Assembly: GCF_001984215.1 (NCBI RefSeq)
Contig: NZ_CP019421.1
Location: forward strand, 128,373 to 192,372
Length of the DNA: 64,000 bases
Source: Mycobacterium sp. MS1601
GTDB lineage: Bacteria > Actinomycetota > Actinomycetes > Mycobacteriales > Mycobacteriaceae
Direction: 5' to 3'
Below are positions 57,813 through 64,000 of this stretch, one piece after another (the stretch's first letter is position 1; the number at the start of each line of letters is the position of its first letter). Made by a program: the position numbers and the translations under genes. Below the pieces are notes generated by a model that saw only the letters and a list, made by a program, of their open reading frames with translations, did no database searches and was not told the DNA's origin.

Positions 57813-58126
57813 GCGGCCGCCTGGGCGCTGTTGTCGACGGCGATCGGAGACGGCACCACGTTGAAGGCCGGCATGGAGTACCCGCCGCCGCCGCCGATCT
57901 GTTCACCGGTGCTGCTGCCCGCGTCGATCAACGACGGGATCAGCGAGTAGACGCCGGCCGCGCCAGCGATCACCGCGGCGCCGATGGCGATCTTCACGGG
58001 CTGGCGCCCGCCCTCGCCGAACAGGTTCTTGAAGAAGTAGAAGAGGCCCCAAAGCATCAGCAGCGTCCCAGAGATGCCCGTGGCGACGACTTGGATGTTC
58101 TGGAGGAGGACCTGGATGTCGGTCAT
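57809..58126 (-). CDS. VirB2/TrbC-like pilin or small membrane protein
   Basis: A 105-residue protein (MTDIQVLLQNIQVVATGISG). Two hydrophobic helices (12-34 and 46-65) with a short basic loop (GEGGRQPVKIA), then a polar Gly/Ser/Ala tail. The layout and position (directly after TcpC, before the VirB3-like gene) are those of VirB2-type proteins. No signal-peptidase site is obvious. Confidence 0.7.
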   Translation of the reverse strand: MTDIQVLLQNIQVVATGISGTLLMLWGLFYFFKNLFGEGGRQPVKIAIGAAVIAGAAGVYSLIPSLIDAGSSTGEQIGGGGGYSMPAFNVVPSPIAVDNSAQAAA

Positions 58127-58159
58127 GGGAGTGTTCCTTTCGGTTTCAGGTGGTGGGGG

Positions 58160-59128
58160 TTAGCCGCGCGTCGGCGGTGGCGGCGGAGTCGTGGACGTGG
58201 CCGTGGTGGCGTTGTCTTCGCGTGGGGTGTCGGGTCGGGTCTGCAGCAGTGGAACCGCGGCGATGGAGATGACTTGCCATTGCCCTTCGACCGACCGCAC
58301 TGTCAGCGGGTAGGCCAGCTGGGTCAGCGTGTAGTTCTTGGTTCGGGCCGCGACGGTGATGTAGACCTCCGCGGTGTCTGCACCCGCTCCATCTCCCCCG
58401 ACGTTCGCCGCGATGGTGAGGGTGTCGACCTTGGCGTAGGGCGCCGGTTGGATCGGCTTCTCAGTGGAATCGGCGGTGACGTAGCGCGGGAAGTCGGCGC
58501 CGCCGGTGAGGTAGGAGCGGACGAAACCGGTGACGGTCGTCCCCAACGGTGAGTCGAGGGCAACGGTGTGGCGGTAGCCCAACCGGAAGTCGACGCCGAC
58601 GCCCGGGCCGGCCACCTGCATGGGCAGGGCAGTCGCGCGCGGAGCGCTGTCGAGCACTGTGATGGGCACTCGGTAGAAGGTGCGTTGAGGTGAAGCTGTG
58701 GTGTCTCCGTTGACGACTCCGGAGACCGTCACCGTCCACACCGCCACGCCGTCATCGGTGGTGGCGATCTGCTTGGCGAAGGCGACTTCGGTGTCGGTGA
58801 ACTGTCCGGCGATGGGCGGCAGCTTGACGTCTTTGAGGGTGACGTAGCGCGCCAACTTGTCTTCGTCGCCGCTCTTGGCGGTGAGGTAGGTCGTGACGTA
58901 GTCGCGGGCGAATCCGGTCACCAATGTGGAGGACGGGATGGAGGAATTTCCCGGCGTGGGGTCGGCCTGGTTGGACTCTGGCCACAGATTCGCGAGCATC
59001 GAGAGGATGGCGAATACGCCGCCGATGATGCCCAGGACGGTGATCGCGCGCTGTGCGAGTTTCTGCCGATCGACGGGCTTGACCAGCTCGTCGAATTGTT
59101 TCCTTTTGGCGGGAATTTTACCTGTCAC
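58160..59128 (-). CDS. TcpC-like conjugation protein (VirB8-fold)
   Basis: A 322-residue protein read from GTG at 59128 (VTGKIPAKRKQFDELVKPVD). One membrane helix at about 30-50 (VLGIIGGVFAILSMLANLW), then two NTF2-like domains (residues 65-185 and 190-300), with the typical FARDYVTTYLTAKSGDEDKL and FVRSYLTGGADFPRYV starts. This is the VirB8-like scaffold of Gram-positive type IV machines. A TTTACC-N6-GGTAAA operator covers the GTG itself, and no ribosome site precedes it, so the message may be leaderless. It is the first machine gene of the operon. Confidence 0.86.
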   Translation of the reverse strand: MTGKIPAKRKQFDELVKPVDRQKLAQRAITVLGIIGGVFAILSMLANLWPESNQADPTPGNSSIPSSTLVTGFARDYVTTYLTAKSGDEDKLARYVTLKDVKLPPIAGQFTDTEVAFAKQIATTDDGVAVWTVTVSGVVNGDTTASPQRTFYRVPITVLDSAPRATALPMQVAGPGVGVDFRLGYRHTVALDSPLGTTVTGFVRSYLTGGADFPRYVTADSTEKPIQPAPYAKVDTLTIAANVGGDGAGADTAEVYITVAARTKNYTLTQLAYPLTVRSVEGQWQVISIAAVPLLQTRPDTPREDNATTATSTTPPPPPTRG

Positions 59129-59134
59129 GGTAAA
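59117..59134. promoter_or_regulatory. TTTACC-N6-GGTAAA operator over the TcpC start
   Basis: TTTACC-tgtcac-GGTAAA, a perfect match to the class, lies across the GTG start of the TcpC-like gene (59126-59128). A repressor here would block transcription or translation of the whole transfer operon. Confidence 0.7.
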
Positions 59135-59368
59135 TCAGTCTCCCACAATCCCGGCGCCATTCTCGGCGAGCGCACGCGTCAATGCGGCGTCCGCTTCGGA
59201 GCTGTCATCGACGATCAGTTTGAGTAGCGCGGCGCGGGCGCCGGCGTTGAAAGGGTCGTCGTGCAGCTCGTCGCAGGCGATCTTCACCTCGCGCGAGTAG
59301 GTGCGCACGGCGGCGATGGCCGGGGTGATGTCGAGGTCTCGCGAGCGGGCTGTTGCGGATGTCGCCAT
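59135..59368 (-). CDS. Small acidic protein, KIACDELHDDP family (paralogue C)
   Basis: A 77-residue protein (MATSATARSRDLDITPAIAA), with AAGGA before the ATG. It contains the family's REVKIACDELHDDPFNAGAR block but not the EACDDLYC block of the other two. It is the first gene of the transfer cluster, 6 bp before TcpC, with the TGACGGAAR-N14-GGTACT element upstream. Function is unknown; position suggests a role in starting or controlling transfer. Confidence 0.72.
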   Translation of the reverse strand: MATSATARSRDLDITPAIAAVRTYSREVKIACDELHDDPFNAGARAALLKLIVDDSSEADAALTRALAENGAGIVGD

Positions 59369-59423
59369 AGTGGTGGTCCTTCTGGGGAAAGGGAGCGGCC
59401 TGGTGTGCCGCCTCTATCCGTGA

Positions 59424-59453
59424 AGTACCGGCCAAGGGCCCGGTTTCCGTCGC
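59424..59453 (-). promoter_or_regulatory. TGACGGAAR-N14-GGTACT promoter-like element
   Basis: Read leftward: GCGACGGAAA, 14 bases, GGTACT, 56 bp upstream of the transfer cluster's first gene. Confidence 0.65.
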
Positions 59454-59485
59454 GCCGGCGAGAAGTTCGTAGCGATTCAGCTAAC

Positions 59486-59612
59486 CGCTATCGCCGATAG
59501 CGCGTCCCTAGTTACTCGTTCGTTAGGCTAACGAACGTTAATCAGATTTGCTACTACCCCCTTGACAGGGGGCTTACGCTGGCTGTGCAGCGGAGCGATA
59601 AGGCCAGCGTAA
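59486..59612. other. Cluster of four inverted repeats, candidate oriT or oriV
   Basis: In order: CGCTATC-gcc-GATAGCG (59486-59502); CGTTCGTTA-ggc-TAACGAACG (59517-59537); CCCCCT-tgac-AGGGGG (59557-59572); TTACGCTGGC, 19 bases, GCCAGCGTAA (59574-59612). All arms are perfect. Four hairpins within 127 bp, next to the transfer operon and followed by iterons, suggest an origin of transfer or replication. The third could also act as a terminator hairpin. No relaxase gene is visible to support one choice. Confidence 0.6.
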
Positions 59613-59699
59613 ATCACCGAGGGAACCGTTGCTGGCGCTATTTCCGCAGGTCAACCGTGTGAATGTGACCTCACAAGCCGCGCCAATAGCGTCTACGCA

Positions 59700-59875
59700 G
59701 GTCGTGCACATGAATTGTGCGTACCCGCTCACGGGCCGCGCACATCTCACGTGACCAGCTATCGGCGGGCGCGCGCACGTTCCGCGCACATGCCGCGCAC
59801 GCCGCGGCGCACATCCGCCGTTCATCACCGCGCACGTTGCGCGCACGTTCCGGACAGTGTGCTGTGCACGTGAGA
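59700..59875. repeat. Iteron-like CGCGCACRT repeats
   Basis: About nine variants of GCGCAC(A/G)T are spread over this stretch, including CGCGCACGTTCCG, CCGCGCACAT and GCGCGCACGTTCCG, in both directions. GTGCACGTGAG and TCTCACGTGAC flank them. No ORF is credible here. The region 59613-60127 otherwise holds no gene; an AT-rich segment at 59880-59892 could be an unwinding site. Confidence 0.55.
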
Positions 59876-60127
59876 TCTGGCCAAAATTTTTTCCGTCGCG
59901 TGAGAACTCAGATTGCCAATCGCGCACCCCTCAGGCAAACGATGCGCGCAGGTCCAGCGCGTGTGACGACTCGAACTGTGATGCAGGTCATAGTCGTGAG
60001 GATGGGGCGGACGAGGGTTTCACACGCCTTCTCACGTCGTAGCTGACGGGTAGCTCACAACTCGTTCAGAAGCTGTGGTCATCAGCTGCGCCGCACCGGC
60101 GCCCACGACTCCTCCAGGAGACCGGCG

Positions 60128-60946
60128 ATGACCATCGAACCTTCCAACCTCCCCCGCCCGGCCGCGGCGCTGCGCGAGCACGCACTGCGCACTGCCGCTC
60201 TGCCCTCGCACCGCGCGCAGGTATCGGCATGGATGCGCGCCGCGAACGTGACATCCGTTGAGCAACTCTTCGACGCGATCGGGGGCCGCGACGCCATCTC
60301 GACCTCCGTGCTGCTGGCCGATCACCGGCGCGGGGTGGCCCTGGCGTCGACCGTGCTCCTGGGCGCCAAGGCAGTGATGTTGTCCTCGGTCGCGCGGCAC
60401 GCCCCGGGCGATTCGCGGGATGCGCAGTACGTCGTCACCGACGAGCGCTTCCAGGCCACGGTGGATGCGTTCCTGTCGCGCGCTCTGCCGGCGGTGAAGC
60501 CGAACCACAAACACGCCGATGCGCAGCTCTACTGGATCACGCTGCGGACGATCACCAAGCTCCACGAGGCGCCGCTTTGTGCCGCGGAGCCGTCGTTCGA
60601 TGATGTCGCCGGCGAGGACGTGCGCGCTGAATCCGACGACTATCTGACGGGTGCAGTGCTGCTGGATTGGGCACTGTCACGTGGCGTCATTGCCGAGCAG
60701 GATCACCGGGCGTTGACGATTCGCTTCGGCGGTGACACCGCTGTCCCCGTGCGTGAAGTTGCAGCCATCTTGGGTGTCAGTGAGGACAAGGTGGAGTCGC
60801 GGCTGCGGCGCGCGGTGAGGCGGATTCGCGATGCGGCGACGGCCGACCGTGAGGACCTGGAGCGTGCATGCATCGACGCCCGGTGGGCCTCTGGCGATCG
60901 CCGCGGTCTCGTCGGCGCGATCGCTGAGAATGGTGCAGCCGCGTGA
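60128..60946 (+). CDS. Sigma-70-like (ECF-type) factor
   Basis: A 272-residue protein (MTIEPSNLPRPAAALREHAL), with AGGAG before the ATG. The middle carries HADAQLYWITLRTITKLHEA, which resembles sigma region 2, and the C-terminal RALTIRFGGDTAVPVREVAA, ILGVSEDKVESRLRRAVRRI is sigma region 4. The N-terminal half is longer than in usual ECF factors. The stop overlaps the start of a transmembrane protein by GTGA, a common ECF/anti-sigma arrangement. It is a candidate for recognising the TGACGGAAR-N14-GGTACT elements of this window; that is inference. Confidence 0.68.
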   Translation: MTIEPSNLPRPAAALREHALRTAALPSHRAQVSAWMRAANVTSVEQLFDAIGGRDAISTSVLLADHRRGVALASTVLLGAKAVMLSSVARHAPGDSRDAQYVVTDERFQATVDAFLSRALPAVKPNHKHADAQLYWITLRTITKLHEAPLCAAEPSFDDVAGEDVRAESDDYLTGAVLLDWALSRGVIAEQDHRALTIRFGGDTAVPVREVAAILGVSEDKVESRLRRAVRRIRDAATADREDLERACIDARWASGDRRGLVGAIAENGAAA

Positions 60947-62186
60947 GCCAGTTCCCTCCCTCTGACGGGCTAAAATTTACCGAGGCTGGTAACGCTCTCG
61001 ACTCGGAGTGGCGCGCAGCGCCGCACCCGGAAAGTGATGTCGACATGTCCGATCTGTATCACCGTCACGCAGATGAGATCGCTGACGACTTGCTCGCCGA
61101 CCCGGAGCTGTTTGAGCCCGTGAGTGAGGACTTCGCGGTGAACTCCGACGAGGGCTACGGCGCATGGATGCCTAGTGGCGACGACGGAGATGGCAGCGAG
61201 TTCGACGCGGACTACGACGCCGCCTACGACGTCGACGAGCGCCGCGGCCGGACCCTGACCGACGACGAGCGCTCCGACCTCAATGAGATCGACCGCGTTC
61301 TGTCCGGCCCGCGAATCACAGCCTGCTGGCCGGCACCGGGCGCGGCGCTTATGTCCACCGGGACGACGACGACCTGTCCCCCGATGTTGATGTTCCCGGC
61401 GCCGATTTGGGCGCGATCGATGCGGACTTGGACAAGCCGTGGTGGCGATTCGGGTGGGTCGACATGAGTCGACGGCCGCACCGATTGGCCGCCATCGGCG
61501 TTGCGGTCGTCGTCGTTCTTGTCGTCGTCGCGTTGGTGTTGCCCTCCGGTGAAGACAGAGACTCATCGAGCACTGCGGCCTCGACTCCGGCGTACACGGT
61601 GCCGACGGTGGTGCAGTCTCAGCCACCTTCGGCGACCCCGGGGAACCCCGCGGCGGCGGCCGCGGACGGGCCGATCGGCGTCAAGCGCGCCGACAGCCGG
61701 TGCACCGCGGGATCAACCGATCCGATGCAAGCCTTCGACAACGACGTCAACACTGCGTGGATGTGCCTTCCCGCTTACGGCGTTCCGGGCACGGTGCTGC
61801 GCGTGGAATTCGACAACTGGTACGTCGTCACCGGTGTGTCTATCGTCCCGGGCTGGAACCGCGTGAACCCCGACGGATCCGATGAATGGCTCAAGCACCA
61901 GACCGTCGCGGTCGTGGAGTACCAGTTCAACGATCCCGAAGAGACGCGGCTGACACAGCAGACGAACAACGCCCGCGATGAAGTGGTGACGCCCGTGCAG
62001 CCGCCGGTCCTCGCCTCGGCCATGACGATCACCATCACCGAATTCGGTACGCCAACCGGACCGGTCGCCGACACGACGACCATTCCGGGCCAAGGCGGTG
62101 TGATCGCCTCTGACACTCCCAAGACTGGCGACCTTAAGGACTTTGCGGTCTCCTCGATCAGCATCATCGGCCACCGCGCCGCATAG
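60943..62186 (+). CDS. Membrane protein with cytoplasmic acidic domain and discoidin-like ectodomain, single-base frameshift; possible anti-sigma factor
   Basis: The N-terminal frame (VSQFPPSDGLKFTEAGNALD) runs through an acidic region to EIDRVLSGPRIT near 61315, after which the other frame (ANHSLLAGTGRGAYVHRDDD, LSPDVDVPGADL) continues. One missing C in the CCCG run at 61309-61312 explains it; repaired length is about 414 residues. One membrane helix (IGVAVVVVLVVVALVLP), then a Pro/Ser/Thr stalk and a C-terminal beta domain with STDPMQAFDNDVNTAWMC, a discoidin/NADase-glycan-binding-type pattern. The gene is coupled to the sigma-like factor, so its cytoplasmic part may hold that factor in check. 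Confidence 0.68.
60976..60993. promoter_or_regulatory. TTTACC-N6-GGTAA operator-like site
   Basis: TTTACC-gaggct-GGTAAC, at codons 12-17 of the membrane protein. A half copy with the same TTTACCGAGGCT sequence is at 62254-62266. Being within genes, these may be chance, but the shared 12 bp is notable. Confidence 0.4.
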
Positions 62187-62221
62187 TCGAAGGTGTCGGG
62201 CGGCGGTTCTAGTGTTGTGGG

Positions 62222-62905
62222 ATGCGCCGCGCATACGTCGAATCCCATGAACCTTTTACCGAGGCTTTGCGGCTGGCTCTGCGTTGGGCCGGCGACACCG
62301 CCACAATTCATGCACCTGATACCGGCAGCATCAAAGAGAATCGCCTCGACCAGCTCGGTGTGCCGCTCACGTGTGCTTCACCGCGGTCGAAGTTCCACGG
62401 CCGCCCGCAGGGCACCGTCGTGGGGACCTTCCTCAATCTGAAGGAAGTCCTGGAGGTCGAGCGCGCCTCGGGCGTGGACGGTCTGGTGGTGGTCCAGGCG
62501 CACGGCCCATCACGCTTTCCCGGCGTCTCCCATCACGGACCTTGGGTGACCGCTTTCGGCGCTGAGCACCTCGGCGGGCAGGAGATCGCGGCAATCGCGG
62601 CGGCGGAACCGGCACTGCGCGCGGCGATTCGCGGCCTCACCGGCTTGGCTGTGGGCAACCAAGGACTCCTCGACAACCGCGAGCGCTCTGTAGTGATTCA
62701 CGCGCTGACCTTTCTGCGGAGCCGCGGCTTTGCACTCGATCCGGACGCGTTGATGGTGGAGGCGCTGCGCAACGAGTGGGGCGGCACCGGTCCCGAGGAC
62801 CTGCGCCAGATCGCCATCGACCTGAACAAGGGAACGCAGTTGCGCTTCGACAAGGGGCGGCTTCGGCCGGAGCGACTCGAAGAGTGGGCCGCCGCCGGCA
62901 CCTGA
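62222..62905 (+). CDS. Hypothetical protein
   Basis: A 227-residue protein (MRRAYVESHEPFTEALRLAL). The first part has alternating strands and helices (ATIHAPDTGSIKENRLDQLG, then VLEVERASGVDGLVVVQAHG). A Gly-rich turn (FGAEHLGGQEIAAIAAAEPA) follows, and the C-terminus is helical (PEDLRQIAIDLNKGTQLRFD). No motif allows a function. It is on the same strand as the sigma/membrane pair, 35 bp downstream. Confidence 0.6.
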   Translation: MRRAYVESHEPFTEALRLALRWAGDTATIHAPDTGSIKENRLDQLGVPLTCASPRSKFHGRPQGTVVGTFLNLKEVLEVERASGVDGLVVVQAHGPSRFPGVSHHGPWVTAFGAEHLGGQEIAAIAAAEPALRAAIRGLTGLAVGNQGLLDNRERSVVIHALTFLRSRGFALDPDALMVEALRNEWGGTGPEDLRQIAIDLNKGTQLRFDKGRLRPERLEEWAAAGT

Positions 62906-62910
62906 TGGAT

Positions 62911-62928
62911 TGACCGATCATTCGGTCA
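62911..62928. promoter_or_regulatory. Inverted repeat TGACCGA / TCGGTCA
   Basis: Perfect 7-bp arms (TGACCGA-tcat-TCGGTCA), 46 bp before the HTH gene at 62974 and just after the stop of the previous gene. A TetR- or HTH-type operator fits; there is no T-run that would make it a terminator. Confidence 0.45.
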
Positions 62929-62973
62929 GGTCGGCAAGTTGCACCGCACTGGGCTGGAAGAATTGCGGGCGAT

Positions 62974-64000
62974 GTCCGCATCCAGTCCACCCACGCGACA
63001 CGGCGATCGCGGCCGAGGTAGCGGTGGAAAGACCGCCGCGTGCTGCCCGGTGACACAGCTTGCCGATGCCGACCCGTCCGCGTGGTGGCAGTCAGTACAC
63101 CAGCTGATCGACAGCCCTGTGCGGGATCTTGTCGCCGGATTCGACGAGATCGCCGATGCTCCTATCCCCTATGACTGGTTGCCTGGGCGAGCGCGTACGT
63201 TCTACGGCCCGGACTTCGCCATCTGGTCGGATCTCGGCGCCGAGACGATCGACTCGTTGGTCAACCGGCCCAAGGGAGGTATCGGCACCGTCCGCGCCAT
63301 CCTCATCGCAGGGTGGGAAGCCGTGAGGAATCGGCGGGCTCTGGACAGCGCCGGCTCCGACGCTCCGAGCGCTGTGGGTGATCTGCTGGATCGCCTCACC
63401 GCCTACGATCGTGCAGCGTTGGCCGGATGCAGCTGGGCGCTGCAGCCCATGACTCGCGCGGCGGTGGCCGAGCTGCTCGGCGTCCACCCCGTCAGCGTGC
63501 AGCGCAACTATCCCCGCGCCGCCGCCCGATTTCAGGGGTTGCTCGCTGATCCCTCCCACGCCGCGGTGCGCCGGCACGCCGCGGAACTGCGCTACCGGCT
63601 GGGGCCGTTGACGCAGATGTCCAGCGCAGAGGCTGCTCTTGCGGACCTCGGTTTGGCGCTGTCCGATGACGCCGGGACGATGCTGCTTCATCTGGCCGGC
63701 CCGTACACACCGGCCGATCACACGTGGCTTGAAGACACATCCGCAGGGGGTCTGCGGTCTGCTGAGGCCGCACTCGAGTCTGCGTTCGCCCAGTGGGGAG
63801 CCCCAACAACGGCGGCGCTCGCCGAAGCCCTGGCCAAACTCGGAATCCCGTACCCGACGGCTGTCGAGTTCGTCGCAAGCCGGCCGGGCCTACGCCGTTT
63901 CGACCAGAAGTGGGTGCAGTGGGGAACCACGATGCTCGACAAGGTGGAGGCGGCGCTACACCTTTCGGGTGCGCCGGCCACGGGCTCGTTGATCGCTGCC
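62974..64000 (+). CDS. HTH protein with sigma region 4-like motif, cut by the window end
   Basis: The 342 visible codons (MSASSPPTRHGDRGRGSGGK) have no stop before the right edge. After a Gly/Arg start and an AWWQSVHQLIDSPVRDLVAG helical region, a clear HTH appears at about residues 165-190: MTRAAVAELLGVHPVSVQRN followed by YPRAAARFQGLL. Later, FAQWGAPTTAALAEALAKLG, then PYPTAVEFVASRPGLRRF looks like a second HTH-like unit. It could be a replication or transcription regulator of the plasmid. Start by ATG at 62974; ribosome site is weak. Confidence 0.6.

Noticed and set aside
56695..57906. 403-residue Arg-rich leftward ORF
   Set aside because: Overlaps VirB4 and VirB3-like genes in another frame; composition typical of high-GC shadow frames.
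59557..59572. CCCCCT/AGGGGG hairpin as a rho-independent terminator
   Set aside because: No T-run follows on either strand; better read as part of the hairpin cluster.
1..64000. CRISPR array, rRNA or tRNA genes
   Set aside because: No regularly spaced direct repeats with unique spacers and no tRNA- or rRNA-like sequence was seen by eye; no covariance search was possible.

Overview
The window is about 64 kb of high-GC actinobacterial DNA, most likely part of a large conjugative plasmid or integrative conjugative element of a Mycobacterium or Mycolicibacterium. The evidence is an EspR-like regulator, EspC-type and EspA-type ESX substrate domains, secreted proteins with mycobacterial-style N-termini, and a type IV conjugation cluster of the actinobacterial kind (TcpC-like, VirB4-like and FtsK-type coupling proteins). 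There are no rRNA, tRNA or chromosomal housekeeping genes. The ESX membrane core (EccB, EccC, EccD, MycP) and a relaxase are not visible here and may lie outside the window.

Layout. 1-4700: a truncated tnpB, small regulators, a C5 cytosine methyltransferase, an antitoxin/Doc-like toxin pair behind a perfect palindrome, and a ParB-like hypothetical. 4700-6800: a secreted repeat-rich protein. 7000-15500: short accessory genes in overlapping pairs and triplets (ASCH, Fic, DUF4031, Xre, VapBC and many unknowns). 15400-20700: a P-loop ATPase, an EspR-like regulator and a secreted GH39-like glycosidase. 20800-27500: an ADP-ribosyltransferase, a degenerate EccC/FtsK-like protein, an ATP-dependent DNA ligase, a zinc-less sirtuin and phage/plasmid-type genes. 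27600-33300: an AbiE-type toxin-antitoxin pair, TetR plus dienelactone hydrolase, and a methyltransferase. 33400-38300: plasmid genes, an ArdC-like antirestriction protein, an ADP-ribosylglycohydrolase and membrane proteins. 38300-59400: one long leftward conjugation cluster, beginning near 59.4 kb with a small protein, TcpC-like, pilin-like, VirB3-like, VirB4, VirB6-like, NlpC-like, transglycosylase and coupling proteins, then ESX-substrate-like proteins, YbaB-like proteins, a BTAD protein and a trypsin-like protease. 59480-59900: hairpins and iterons, a candidate oriT or oriV. 60100-64000: a sigma-like factor with a membrane partner, a hypothetical and an HTH protein cut by the window end.

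Four kinds of signal tie the region together. (1) A near-identical N-terminal tag (consensus MCxAxxEPGGPxRCSxDxR) sits on three unrelated effector-type proteins: the ADP-ribosyltransferase, the AbiEii toxin and the ArdC-like protein. (2) A motif of about 23 bp with core GGGGACRTGYCAT occurs about 17 times, both between and inside genes. (3) A TTTACC-N6-GGTAAA operator precedes the two secreted proteins and the transfer operon. (4) A TGACGGAAR-N14-GGTACT element with fixed spacing lies 55-95 bp upstream of four leftward genes. Three genes (an EspC-like protein, VirB4 and the membrane partner of the sigma-like factor) each carry a single-base frameshift at a short C-run.
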